A stretch of 64,000 bases of DNA from the NCBI RefSeq assembly GCF_004117935.1, contig NZ_SDOY01000061.1, forward strand, positions 1-64,000, in the 5' to 3' direction. A model generated the notes under the pieces. That model did not search any database. It was given only the letters and a program-made list of their open reading frames with translations, and was not told where the DNA came from. Shown piece by piece: positions 26,315 to 34,709 of the stretch (the stretch's first letter is position 1; every line of letters starts with the position of its first letter). The position numbers and the translations under genes were made by a program. Origin of the DNA: Streptomyces roseicoloratus. GTDB lineage: Bacteria; Actinomycetota; Actinomycetes; Streptomycetales; Streptomycetaceae.

Positions 26315-28111
26315 TCAGGCCCGGTAGATCGCCTCGATCTCTTCGGCGAAGTCCTTCGCCACCACGTTGCGCTTCAGCTTCAGCGACGGGGTGATGTGCC
26401 CCGCCTCCTCCGTGAACTGCGCGGACAGGATACGGAACTTCCGCACCGACTCCGCCTTCGAGACCGCCGCGTTGCCGTCGTCCACCGCGCGCTGGACCTC
26501 GGCGAGCAGGTCCGCGTCCTCGCGCAGCGAGCCCGCCGTCGCGCCGGCCGGCTTGCCGTGCTCGGCCGCCCAGCGGCCCAGGAACTCCTCGTCGAGGGTG
26601 ACCAGCGCGCCCACGAACGGCCGTCCGTCGCCGACCACCATGCACTCGGCGACCAGCGCGTGCGCCCGGATCCGGTCCTCGATGACCGCCGGGGCGACGT
26701 TCTTGCCGCCCGCCGTCACCAGGATCTCCTTCTTGCGGCCGGTGATCGCGAGGTAGCCGTCCTCGTCGAGCGTGCCGATGTCACCGGTGTGGAACCAGCC
26801 GTCCGCCAGCGCCTCCGCCGTCGCGGCGTCGTTGTTCCAGTAGCCGGAGAAGATGTGCTCGCCGTGCAGCAGCACCTCGCCGTCGTCGGCGATCCGCACC
26901 ACCGAACCGGGCAGCGGCTGGCCGACCGTGCCGATCTTCTGCCGGTCCCACGGGTTGAACGCGGTCGCCGCGCACGACTCCGTCAGGCCGTAGCCCTCCA
27001 GGACCGTGAAGCCGATGCCGCGGAAGAAGTGGCCGAGGCGCTCGCCCAGCGGAGCGCCGCCCGAGATCGCGTACTCGCCGCGCCCGCCGAGCACCGCCCG
27101 CAGCTTGCTGAACACCAGCTTGTCGAAGACCTTGTGCTTCAGCTTCAGGCCGAAGGACGGGCCCTGCGGCGTGCCGATCGCCCGGCTGTAGGCGATCGCC
27201 GTGTGCGCGGCCTTGTCGAAGATCTTGCCCTTGCCGTCGGCCTGCGCCTTGGCCCGGGCCGAGTTGTAGACCTTCTCGAAGACCCGCGGCACACCGAGGA
27301 TCAGCGTCGGCCGGAAGGACGCCAGCTCGTCGGTGAGGTTCTTGATGTCGGGCACGCAGCCCAGCTTGATCGGCGCCATCACGGAGGCGACCTCGACCAG
27401 CCGCCCGAAGACGTGCGCGGCCGGCAGGAACAGCAGCACCGAGCACTCGCCCGTACGGAACAGCGGCTTCAGCCGCTCGACCACGTTGCCGCACTCCGCG
27501 AAGAAGGCGCGGTGGGTCAGCACGCAGCCCTTGGGGCGGCCCGTGGTGCCGGAGGTGTAGACGATCGTCGCCGGGTCGTCCGCGTGCGCGATCGACATCC
27601 GGCGGTCGAGCTCCTCGTCGGAGACGTCCGCGCCCTCGGCGGTCAGCCGGGCGACCGCGTCCGCCTCGATCTGCCGCACGCCCTTCAGGGCCGGCAGGCC
27701 CGCGCGCACCGACTCCACCGAGGCCTCGTGCGCCGCGGTCTCGACGAGCGCGAGGGACGCGCCCGAGTCGCCGAGGATCCACTGGATCTGCTCAGGGGAG
27801 CTGGTCTCGTACACCGGCACGGTCACCGCGCCCGCGCTCCAGATCGCGAAGTCCAGGAGCACCCACTCGTAGCGGGTGCGGGACAGCAGCGCGACCCGGT
27901 CGCCCGGCTCGACGCCGGCGGCCACCAGCCCCTTCGCCGCGCCCCGCACCTCGGCGAGGAACTGCTTCGCGGTGACGTCGGTCCAGGCACCGGCCACCTT
28001 GCGGCCCATCACGGCGACATCTGGGTGCTGGGAGGCGTTGCGGCGGATGAGATCCGTCAGGTTGCCGTCCGCGGGGACCTCGTACAGGGCCGGAAGGCTG
28101 AACTCGCGCAA
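26315..28111 (-). CDS. Long-chain fatty-acid-CoA ligase (FadD15-like)
   Basis: A 598-aa AMP-forming acyl-CoA synthetase that activates long-chain fatty acids with ATP and CoA. Motifs are YTSGTTGRPKGC (P-loop, about residue 190), EGYGLTESCAA, GWFHTGDIG and GRKKEILVTAGGKNVAP with the C-terminal catalytic lysine region. The TTG start is preferred: a GAGGAG Shine-Dalgarno lies 8 nt upstream and the protein begins MREFSLPALY as in the family. It is the counterpart of FadD15 (Rv2187) in the shared actinobacterial block, next to PimB. Confidence 0.94.
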   Translation of the reverse strand: MREFSLPALYEVPADGNLTDLIRRNASQHPDVAVMGRKVAGAWTDVTAKQFLAEVRGAAKGLVAAGVEPGDRVALLSRTRYEWVLLDFAIWSAGAVTVPVYETSSPEQIQWILGDSGASLALVETAAHEASVESVRAGLPALKGVRQIEADAVARLTAEGADVSDEELDRRMSIAHADDPATIVYTSGTTGRPKGCVLTHRAFFAECGNVVERLKPLFRTGECSVLLFLPAAHVFGRLVEVASVMAPIKLGCVPDIKNLTDELASFRPTLILGVPRVFEKVYNSARAKAQADGKGKIFDKAAHTAIAYSRAIGTPQGPSFGLKLKHKVFDKLVFSKLRAVLGGRGEYAISGGAPLGERLGHFFRGIGFTVLEGYGLTESCAATAFNPWDRQKIGTVGQPLPGSVVRIADDGEVLLHGEHIFSGYWNNDAATAEALADGWFHTGDIGTLDEDGYLAITGRKKEILVTAGGKNVAPAVIEDRIRAHALVAECMVVGDGRPFVGALVTLDEEFLGRWAAEHGKPAGATAGSLREDADLLAEVQRAVDDGNAAVSKAESVRKFRILSAQFTEEAGHITPSLKLKRNVVAKDFAEEIEAIYRA

Positions 28112-28415
28112 GACTGCTGCTCCTCATCGGGCGCCGGCGCCACGGCTCTGTGTGATGCACCGGTCGGGTCCATGATCGGGCAGGTGCTCTGGGTGGGGGT
28201 GAGCACGACTGTGGACTGCCCGGACGTTACCCATCAGTAGACGGTTCCGGATAGAGGGTTCAGGCCAATGTTCCGTGCGTCACACATCGATGGCGTTCCT
28301 CGGCGCACAGTAGTCCACCGCTTTCGGGACTCCCAAGTAACCGCAGGTCACACCCGCATCGGAAGGTGTCGGCAACTCCCCGCGGGGACTCGTCGGGCAC
28401 CCCTAGGCTGACCTC
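28112..28415. other. Divergent intergenic region
   Basis: A 304-bp spacer between the fadD-like gene (minus) and the metallophosphoesterase gene (plus). It holds the leaderless -10 of the latter and the ribosome binding site of the former. I see no repeat, RNA or further open frame with coding bias. Confidence 0.5.
28404..28409 (+). promoter_or_regulatory. -10 box of a probable leaderless promoter
   Basis: TAGGCT ends 6 nt before the ATG at 28416. Confidence 0.55.
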
Positions 28416-29183
28416 ATGAGGATCAACGTGGTGAGCGACGTGCACGGCAACACCGGAGCCCTCGCCAAGGCGGGAGAGGGCGCCGACGCCCTGATATGCC
28501 TCGGTGACCTGGTGCTCTTCCTCGACTACGCCGACCACAGCCGCGGCATCTTCCCCGACCTGTTCGGCGTCGAGAACGCCGACCTCATCGTCGAGCTGCG
28601 CACCGCCCGCCGCTTCGACGAGGCCCGCGACCTCGGCCGCCGGCTGTGGGCCGAACTCGGCATCGACCGCGCCGACGCCATCGAGTCGGCCGTCCGCGGC
28701 CAGTACGCGGAGATGTTCGCCGCCTTCCCCGCGCCCACGTACGCCACGTACGGCAACGTCGACATCCCCCACCTGTGGCCCGAGTACGCCCGCCCCGGCA
28801 CCACCGTCCTCGACGGCGACCGCGTCGAGCTCGGCGGGCTGGTCTTCGGCTTCGTCGGCGGCGGCCTGCGCACCCCGATGCGCACGCCCTACGAGATCTC
28901 CGACGAGGAGTACGCGGCGAAGGTCGAGGCACTCGGCGAGGTCGACGTGCTCTGCTCCCACATCCCGCCGGACGTGCCCGAACTGACCTACGACACCGTC
29001 GCCCGCCGCTTCGAGCGCGGCAGCCGCGCGCTGCTCGACGCGATCCACCGGATCCGCCCGCGCTACGCGCTTTTCGGCCACGTCCACCAGCCGCTGGCCC
29101 GCCGCATGCGGGTCGGCGCGACCGAGTGCGTCAATGTCGGACACTTCGCGGCGACGGGCCGCCCCTGGAGCCTGGAGTGGTGA
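28416..29183 (+). CDS. Calcineurin-like metallophosphoesterase
   Basis: A 255-aa cytosolic phosphoesterase. The dinuclear metal-site motifs are in order: SDVHGN (D8, H10), LGDLV, TYGNVDIP, CSHIPPD and FGHVH. It would hydrolyse a phosphomonoester or phosphodiester; the substrate is not evident. It is followed closely by an SRPBCC protein, as in related actinobacteria, so the pair may be functionally linked. No Shine-Dalgarno is seen, consistent with leaderless translation. Confidence 0.92.
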   Translation: MRINVVSDVHGNTGALAKAGEGADALICLGDLVLFLDYADHSRGIFPDLFGVENADLIVELRTARRFDEARDLGRRLWAELGIDRADAIESAVRGQYAEMFAAFPAPTYATYGNVDIPHLWPEYARPGTTVLDGDRVELGGLVFGFVGGGLRTPMRTPYEISDEEYAAKVEALGEVDVLCSHIPPDVPELTYDTVARRFERGSRALLDAIHRIRPRYALFGHVHQPLARRMRVGATECVNVGHFAATGRPWSLEW

Positions 29184-29253
29184 CGGACGCGCGACGGGCC
29201 CGCGATAGCCTGCTCGCAGACTGACGAACGCGCCCATACGAGGAGCCCCCGCG

Positions 29254-29697
29254 ATGGCGGAACACACCAGCTCGAGCATCACCATCGAGGCGGCCCCGGC
29301 CGAGGTCATGAACGTGATCGCCGACTTCGCCCGCTACCCCGAGTGGACGGGCGAGGTGAAGGAGGCCGAGGTCCTGGAGACGGACGCGGCCGGCCGCGCG
29401 GAGAAGGTCCGGCTCCTCCTGGACGCCGGCGCCATCCGGGACGACCACACCCTCGCCTACACCTGGACCGGCGACCACGAGGTCAGCTGGACCCTGGTCA
29501 AGTCCCAGATGCTCCGCGCCCTCGACGGCTCCTACCGGCTCGCGCCGACGGCGGACGGCAAGCACACCGAGGTGACGTACCAGCTGACGGTGGACGTCAA
29601 GATCCCGATGCTCGGCATGATCAAGCGCAAGGCGGAGAAGGTCATCATCGACCGTGCCCTGGCGGGCCTCAAGACCCGCGTCGAGTCGACGAAGTAA
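29254..29697 (+). CDS. SRPBCC (START-like) ligand-binding protein
   Basis: A 147-aa single-domain helix-grip protein of the polyketide cyclase/dehydrase family: SSITIEAAPAEVMNVIADFARYPEWTGEVKEAEV at the start and a long C-terminal helix (KAEKVIIDRALAGLKTRVEST). Such proteins bind hydrophobic ligands such as lipids. An orthologous SRPBCC gene (Rv2185c) lies beside the ArsA-like ATPase gene in mycobacteria, as here. GAGGAGC lies 9 nt before the ATG. Confidence 0.9.
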   Translation: MAEHTSSSITIEAAPAEVMNVIADFARYPEWTGEVKEAEVLETDAAGRAEKVRLLLDAGAIRDDHTLAYTWTGDHEVSWTLVKSQMLRALDGSYRLAPTADGKHTEVTYQLTVDVKIPMLGMIKRKAEKVIIDRALAGLKTRVESTK

Positions 29698-29807
29698 CCG
29701 CGGCGGCCTCGGCCGACCACCCGCGCGGGCCCGGGCCGTGCCCCGGAGGGCCCGGCCGGAAGCCGCCGGCGGGCCGGCCTGCGGTGACCGCGCGCGGGCC
29801 CGGGCGG

Positions 29808-29982
29808 TGATCCGTGCGGGCCGGCCTACGGTGACAGCCGGAGGGCGGGTCAGTGATCGGTGCGGGCCGGACGCTGACCGCCGGAGGGCGGGGCGGTGAT
29901 CCGTACGGGCCGGACGCCGACCGCCGGAGGGCGGGGCGGTGATCCGTACGGGCCGGACGCCGACCGCCGGAGGGCGGGGCGG
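29808..29982. repeat. 43-bp tandem repeat array
   Basis: Three near-identical 43-bp units (29854-29896, 29897-29939, 29940-29982) of the form TGATCCGTACGGGCC...GAGGGCGGGGCGG, preceded by a diverged 46-bp copy at 29808-29853. Confidence 0.9.
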
Positions 29983-30186
29983 CGGCCCGTGAGGGCCGGG
30001 GCGCCCGGCTTGCGGGTGGTCAGTCCCGCGCCGCAGCCCCGGGCCGTGCCGTAACCCCGAGCCGCGCCGTAACCCCAGCGGTCCGCGTCGCAGCCCCCAG
30101 CGCCCCGCGCGATGACCGTCGGCGGCCGCGGCGGTGACCCGCGACGGCGGGGCCGCCCGGCCCGCGGGTCGGCGGGCCCGCGCCGG

Positions 30187-30192
30187 TACCTT
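30187..30192 (+). promoter_or_regulatory. -10 box of a probable leaderless promoter
   Basis: TACCTT ends 6 nt before the ATG at 30199. Confidence 0.5.
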
Positions 30193-30198
30193 CGGCGC

Positions 30199-31341
30199 AT
30201 GTGGATCACTCTTGTCACCGGAACCGCCGGCGCCGGCCGCACCTCCGTCGCCCTCGGCACCGCACTCGCCGAGGCCCGGGCCGGCCGCCGCGTCCTGCTG
30301 GTGTCGGCGGACGCCGACCCCGCGGCCGTCGCCGGTGAGGACCTGAGCCTGCTCGCTCCCGACCCCGCGGCGGACTTCCGCCGCGAGTTCCTCGCCCTCC
30401 AGGCCCGCTCCACCACCGCCCTCGACCTGCTCGGCGCCGCGCCCTTCGAGGACGCCGAGCTCACCGAGCTCCCCGGCAGCCGGGACTTCGCCCTGCTCAG
30501 GTCCCTCCGCGACGCCGCCGCCGGCGACTGGGACCTCGCCGTCGTCGAGCTGCCGCCGGTGACCGAGGCCCTCGCCCTGCTCGCGCTCCCCGCCCAGCTG
30601 CGGCGCTACCTCCGCCGCCTCCTGCCGCCCGAGCGCCAGGCCGCCCGCGCGCTGCGCCCCATGCTCGCCCAGCTCGCCGGCGTACCGCTGCCCGCGCAGT
30701 GGCTGTACGAGACGACCGCCCGCTGGGAGGCCGAGCTGGCCGCGGTCCAGGACGTCCTCGACGCGCCCGGCACCGCCGTACGGCTCGTCGTCGAGCCCGG
30801 CCCCGCCGCCGAGGAGGCGCTGCGCACCGCCCGGCTCGGCCTCGCCCTGCACGGCCTGGCCCTGGAAGGCGTCGTCGCCAACCGCGTGCTGCCCGCCGAC
30901 TCGCCCGACCCCTGGTTCGCCGGCCTCGCCGCCGAACAGCACCGCCACCTCGCCGCGCTGCGCGAGACCCAGCCCGGCCTCCACGAGCTGCCGCACCTCG
31001 GCCGCGCGCTCCGCGGCCCCGAGGACCTCGCCCTGCTCGCCGTCACCGCCCCGGCCACCGGGGCCGCCCCGGCCGCCCCGCCCGAGTGGACCGTCGAGGA
31101 CCGGCGCGACGAGGACGGCATCCTCGTCTGGCACGTCCCGCTGCCCGGCGCCGTCAAGGACGGCCTCTCGCTCGTCCGCCGCGGCGACGAACTCCTCCTC
31201 GGCGCCGGACCCTTCCGCCGCGCCGTCCCGCTGCCCGCGGTGCTCCGCCGCTGCACCGTCACCGGCGCCGGGCTCGTCGACGGCGACCTGCGGATCCGCT
31301 TCACGCCCGACCCCGGACTGTGGCCGAGGACCGCTCCCTGA
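30199..31341 (+). CDS. ArsA/GET3-like ATPase with a modified P-loop
   Basis: A 380-aa SIMIBI-class NTPase of the anion-transporting-ATPase type (counterpart of Rv2184c). The N terminus is WITLVTGTAGAGRTSVALGTALAEA; after the loop come VLLVSADADPA and AVVELPPVTEAL, matching switch regions. In the Walker A loop the invariant lysine before Thr is Arg (GAGRTS instead of GVGKTT), and the deviant-Walker lysine near the start is Thr. It may bind nucleotide weakly or differently. A C-terminal beta domain (DGILVWHVPLPGA) resembles the GET3-like C-terminal HSP20-type module. It is upstream of a DUF5304 gene and glkA. Role unknown. Confidence 0.8.
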   Translation: MWITLVTGTAGAGRTSVALGTALAEARAGRRVLLVSADADPAAVAGEDLSLLAPDPAADFRREFLALQARSTTALDLLGAAPFEDAELTELPGSRDFALLRSLRDAAAGDWDLAVVELPPVTEALALLALPAQLRRYLRRLLPPERQAARALRPMLAQLAGVPLPAQWLYETTARWEAELAAVQDVLDAPGTAVRLVVEPGPAAEEALRTARLGLALHGLALEGVVANRVLPADSPDPWFAGLAAEQHRHLAALRETQPGLHELPHLGRALRGPEDLALLAVTAPATGAAPAAPPEWTVEDRRDEDGILVWHVPLPGAVKDGLSLVRRGDELLLGAGPFRRAVPLPAVLRRCTVTGAGLVDGDLRIRFTPDPGLWPRTAP

Positions 31342-31426
31342 GCCGGCGCGGGGCGTGTACCGTCGACCGTAGGGGACCCGGGACGGACATCCGGGACCCG
31401 AGGCCTGAGAAGTACAGGAGTGCGCC

Positions 31427-31966
31427 ATGAGCGATTCGGACGCCTGGGCCGAGGCCTGCGCCGAGGACCTGGAGGCCGAGAAGGCCCGCCGCCGCGCGCG
31501 GTCCGGCGAACAGCCCGGCTCCCCGGCCGAGGAGTTCCGCAAGCTCTTCGAGGCCGTCGCCGACAAGCTCTCCGGCACCCTGGGAGGCCCGCTCGGCGGC
31601 CTCGGCGGACCGCTCGCCGGCGGCCAGGCCGCGGCCACCGTCCAGCAGGTCGTCAACCAGGCGAAGGCCCTCGTCGAGCCCGTCATCGAGCGCAACCCGC
31701 AGGTCTTCGACCACCTCGCCGCCGCCGGGAACGAACTGCTCGCCGCCTACCGCTCCGCCGTCCAGGGCCACGAGGCCCGCTGGACCCGCGGCGACACCCG
31801 CCAGGCGACGGGCGCGGCCGACGCGGAAGGCCGCCGGGACGCCGGACCCGGTGACGGCCGGAAGGACGGCGGCCCCCAGGACGGTCGGACGGACGGCGGT
31901 CCCGGGGACGGGCACGGCGGGCCCGACGACGGGTCCGGAACCGGACAGCACATCGACCTCGACTGA
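31427..31966 (+). CDS. DUF5304 protein
   Basis: A 179-aa protein found upstream of glkA in Streptomyces. Residues 1-125 are helical (DAWAEACAEDLEAEKARR, EEFRKLFEAVADKLSG, VVNQAKALVEPVIERNPQVFDHLAAAGNELLAAYRSAV) around a Gly/Leu-rich stretch. The last about 50 residues are a Gly/Asp/Arg-rich disordered tail. AGTACAGGAG precedes the ATG. Biochemical function is unknown; conserved proximity to glucokinase is the only clue. Confidence 0.82.
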   Translation: MSDSDAWAEACAEDLEAEKARRRARSGEQPGSPAEEFRKLFEAVADKLSGTLGGPLGGLGGPLAGGQAAATVQQVVNQAKALVEPVIERNPQVFDHLAAAGNELLAAYRSAVQGHEARWTRGDTRQATGAADAEGRRDAGPGDGRKDGGPQDGRTDGGPGDGHGGPDDGSGTGQHIDLD

Positions 31967-32043
31967 TCCAGGACTGATCAGGAGGGCCGTCCTCCTCGGG
32001 TACGGTGGGCCGTAGCGGGGCTCGACCGAAAACTGAGGGACAC

Positions 32044-32985
32044 ATGGGACTCACCATCGGCGTCGACATCGGCGGCACGAAGATCGCGGCCGGCGTGGTG
32101 GACGAGGACGGCAAGATCCTCGACACGCACACCGTGCCCACCCCGCCGACCCCCGAGGGCATCGTCGACGCCATCTGCGCCGCGGTCTCCGAGGCCGGCA
32201 AGGGGTACCAGATCGAGGCCGTCGGCATCGGAGCCGCGGGCTACGTCGACGACAAGCGCGCCACCGTCCTCTTCGCGCCCAACATCGACTGGCGGCACGA
32301 GCCGCTGAAGGACAAGGTCGAACAGCGCGTCGGACTCCCCGTCGTCGTGGAGAACGACGCCAACGCCGCCGCCTGGGGCGAGTACCGCTTCGGCGCCGGC
32401 CAGGGCCACGAGGACGTCATCTGCATCACGCTGGGCACCGGCCTCGGCGGCGGCATCATCATCGGCAACAAGCTGCGCCGCGGCCGCTTCGGCGTGGCCG
32501 CCGAGTTCGGCCACGTCCGGGTCGTCCCCGACGGCCTGCTGTGCGGCTGCGGCAGCCAGGGCTGCTGGGAGCAGTACGCCTCCGGGCGCGCCCTCGTCCG
32601 GTACGCGAAGCAGCGCGCCGCCGCCACACCCGAGAACGCCGAGATCCTCCTCGGCCTCGGCGACGGCACCCCCGCCGGCATCGAGGGCAAGCACGTCAGC
32701 CAGGCGGCCCGCGCGGGCGACAAGGTGGCCGTCGACTCCTTCCGCGAGCTCGCCCGCTGGGCGGGTGCCGGACTCGCGGACCTGGCGTCGCTGTTCGACC
32801 CGTCGGCGTTCATCGTCGGCGGCGGCGTCTCCGACGAGGGCGAGCTGGTCCTCGACCCGATCCGGAAGTCCTTCCGGCGCTGGCTGATCGGCGGCCAGTA
32901 CCGTCCGCACGCCCAGGTGCTCGCCGCGCAGCTCGGCAACAAGGCCGGTCTGGTCGGCGCGGCCGACCTCGCCCGCCAGGGCTGA
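32044..32985 (+). CDS. glkA: Glucokinase, ROK family
   Basis: A 313-aa ROK-family ATP-dependent glucokinase. The ATP phosphate motif is DIGGTKIAAG at the N terminus, sugar binding is in ENDANAAAWGE and AAEFGHVRV, and the ROK zinc site is CGCGSQGCWEQYASG. In Streptomyces this enzyme phosphorylates glucose and is central to carbon catabolite repression. The ATG at 32044 is preceded by GAGGGACAC. It follows the DUF5304 gene at 77 bp. Confidence 0.96.
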   Translation: MGLTIGVDIGGTKIAAGVVDEDGKILDTHTVPTPPTPEGIVDAICAAVSEAGKGYQIEAVGIGAAGYVDDKRATVLFAPNIDWRHEPLKDKVEQRVGLPVVVENDANAAAWGEYRFGAGQGHEDVICITLGTGLGGGIIIGNKLRRGRFGVAAEFGHVRVVPDGLLCGCGSQGCWEQYASGRALVRYAKQRAAATPENAEILLGLGDGTPAGIEGKHVSQAARAGDKVAVDSFRELARWAGAGLADLASLFDPSAFIVGGGVSDEGELVLDPIRKSFRRWLIGGQYRPHAQVLAAQLGNKAGLVGAADLARQG

Positions 32986-33059
32986 GGCCGCTCCTCCGGT
33001 TCCGCGCGTTCACACCTCGGTGCCCGTCGTGCCCTCTGGGGCGCGGCGGGCACCGTGCC

Positions 33060-33065
33060 TATGGT
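33060..33065 (+). promoter_or_regulatory. -10 box of a probable leaderless promoter
   Basis: TATGGT ends 6 nt before the ATG at 33072. Confidence 0.5.
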
Positions 33066-33071
33066 GGCTCC

Positions 33072-33818
33072 ATGGCGATCAGCGAGCTGACCGACTCCCG
33101 TACCGAGCCCGACGGTTCGGCCGTGGTGCGGATCCTCTCCTACAACGTGCGCTCGATGCGCGACGACGAGGACGCGCTCGCCCGGGTGATCCGGGCCTGC
33201 GCCCCGGACCTGGTCTTCGTACAGGAGGCCCCGCGCTTCTTCCGCTGGCGCAAGCACGCCGCCCGACTGGCCGCCAAGAGCGAACTCGTCGTCCTCGGCG
33301 GCGGCGCCACGGCCGCGGGACCGCTGCTGCTGTGCTCGCTGCGGGCCACCGTGGAGCGCACCGAGGACGTCCTGCTGCCGCTCACGCCCGGGCTGCACCG
33401 GCGTGGCCTCGCCACCGCCGTGGTCCGCCTCGGCGGTGCGCGGCTCGGCCTGGTCAGCTGCCACCTGAGCCTCGCCGAGACCGAGCGCTACGCGCAGGCG
33501 GGCCTGCTCCTCGACCGGGTGGCCGCGCTCGGCACGCCGTACACCGTCGTCGCGGGCGACCTCAACGAACGCCCCGGCGGCCGGAGCCGCACCCGGCTCG
33601 CGAAGGAACTCCAGGACGGCTGGGACGTCGCTCCCTGGGGCGCCGAACACACCTGGCCGGCCACCGCCCCGGACCGCCGCATCGACGCCGTCCTCGCCAC
33701 CCCGGGCGTCGACTTCCTCTCCTGCGGCGTCCCGACGGACCTCGACCCGAGAGACCTGGAAACGGCGACGGACCACCTGCCCGTCCTGGCGGTGGTCCGT
33801 GTGCCTGCCGTTCCCTAG
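33072..33818 (+). CDS. Endonuclease/exonuclease/phosphatase family protein
   Basis: A 248-aa EEP-fold (DNase I-like) phosphodiesterase. Motifs run in order: ILSYNVRSM, LVFVQEAPR (metal Glu), VSCHLSLAE, VAGDLNERPGG, RRIDAVLAT and ATDHLPVLAVV (catalytic Asp-His). It could cut a nucleic acid or a phosphate ester; there is no signal peptide, so it is cytosolic. The leaderless ATG start fits codon bias. It is convergent with the next gene. Confidence 0.9.
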   Translation: MAISELTDSRTEPDGSAVVRILSYNVRSMRDDEDALARVIRACAPDLVFVQEAPRFFRWRKHAARLAAKSELVVLGGGATAAGPLLLCSLRATVERTEDVLLPLTPGLHRRGLATAVVRLGGARLGLVSCHLSLAETERYAQAGLLLDRVAALGTPYTVVAGDLNERPGGRSRTRLAKELQDGWDVAPWGAEHTWPATAPDRRIDAVLATPGVDFLSCGVPTDLDPRDLETATDHLPVLAVVRVPAVP

Positions 33819-33845
33819 CCGCGATACCGGGGACTCGGCCGCTCG

Positions 33846-34709
33846 CTACACCACCGCGCCGCGGCCCGGGTCGTCGAAGCCGTCGTCGTCCTCGTCGTCG
33901 TGCTTCATCCGGGCCACCAGGGTCGCGAAGCCGCCCAGGAAGCCGCCCACGCACACCGTGGTGAGCCACCAGGTCATCTCCCAGCGGAACAGCACGGCCA
34001 GCAGCATCAGGACCGGGCCGCCGACCACCGCGAGCCAGGCGAACTTGGTCGTGGTGTCGGCCTCCGGGAGCGGCGGCGGCTCCGGCGGTACGAAGTGGCC
34101 CTCGTCCCCGTCCCCGGCGTCGTCGCCGGACGCGTCGGGATCGGCGAGCGAGTAGTCGCGCGGGCCGCCGCCCAGGCCCACGCCCGGAGCGAAGACCACG
34201 GACGAGCCCAGCGCGGGCCTCGCGGGCCCGTCGTCCGCCCCGGGAGCCTCCGGCTTGCGGAACTTGTCCGGCTTCTCCGTCCCGGCCGGGCCGCCGGAGG
34301 CACCCGGACCACCGGAGGCACCCGAGGCACCACCGGCACCGGAAGACTCCCCGGGCGCACTGGTCGTACCGACCGCACCGGCCACGCCACCCGCGCCACC
34401 CGCACCGGCCACGCCACCCGCGCCACCCGCGCCGGCCACGCCACCCGCACCGTCCGTGCCCGAGGCGTCGGAGTCGCCGTCGCCCACGGCGTCACCCGAG
34501 CCGCCCCGCGGTCCCGTCCTCCCGGCGCCGCCGTCCTCCTCGTCCTCCTCGTCCTCGGGCTCCGGCAGCGCCAGGTCCTCCACCGGGCGGTAGGGGCGCG
34601 CGCCCGGAGGATCGGCGGGCTCCTCGCCGTAGCCGGCGACGATCGCGGCCCAGGCCGCCTCCTCGTCGATGGGCTGCGGCTCGCGCTCCCCGTCCTGCTG
34701 CTCAGCCAC
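33846..34709 (-). CDS. Acidic, low-complexity membrane protein
   Basis: A 287-aa protein. The N-terminal about 210 residues are disordered: an acidic block with DEEDEEDGG and a Gly/Ala-rich repeat (GAGGAGGVA units). Two membrane helices follow (about 218-265: LAVVGGPVLMLLAVLF and WWLTTVCVGGFLGGFATLVA), with a short acidic cytoplasmic tail. The GTG at 34709, overlapping the hydrolase stop and preceded by GGAAGGGAAG, was preferred to an upstream ATG inside that gene. Function unknown. Confidence 0.8.
   Translation of the reverse strand: MAEQQDGEREPQPIDEEAAWAAIVAGYGEEPADPPGARPYRPVEDLALPEPEDEEDEEDGGAGRTGPRGGSGDAVGDGDSDASGTDGAGGVAGAGGAGGVAGAGGAGGVAGAVGTTSAPGESSGAGGASGASGGPGASGGPAGTEKPDKFRKPEAPGADDGPARPALGSSVVFAPGVGLGGGPRDYSLADPDASGDDAGDGDEGHFVPPEPPPLPEADTTTKFAWLAVVGGPVLMLLAVLFRWEMTWWLTTVCVGGFLGGFATLVARMKHDDEDDDGFDDPGRGAVV
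34381..34452. repeat. 27-bp coding minisatellite
   Basis: Two full 27-bp units (34381-34407, 34408-34434) and an 18-bp partial unit encode GAGGAGGVA repeats in the disordered part of the membrane protein. The unit is a multiple of three, so copy number changes keep the frame. Confidence 0.85.

Larger units (their letters stand above)
29698..30198. other. Gene-free 500-bp spacer
   Basis: Between the SRPBCC and ArsA-like genes. It is extremely GC-rich and filled with degenerate tandem repeats (see 29808-29982) and short GC-rich echoes. No open frame with family similarity or normal codon bias was recognised. Confidence 0.7.

Noticed and set aside
29808..29982. CRISPR-like array
   Set aside because: The units are contiguous tandem repeats without unique spacers and there are no cas genes.
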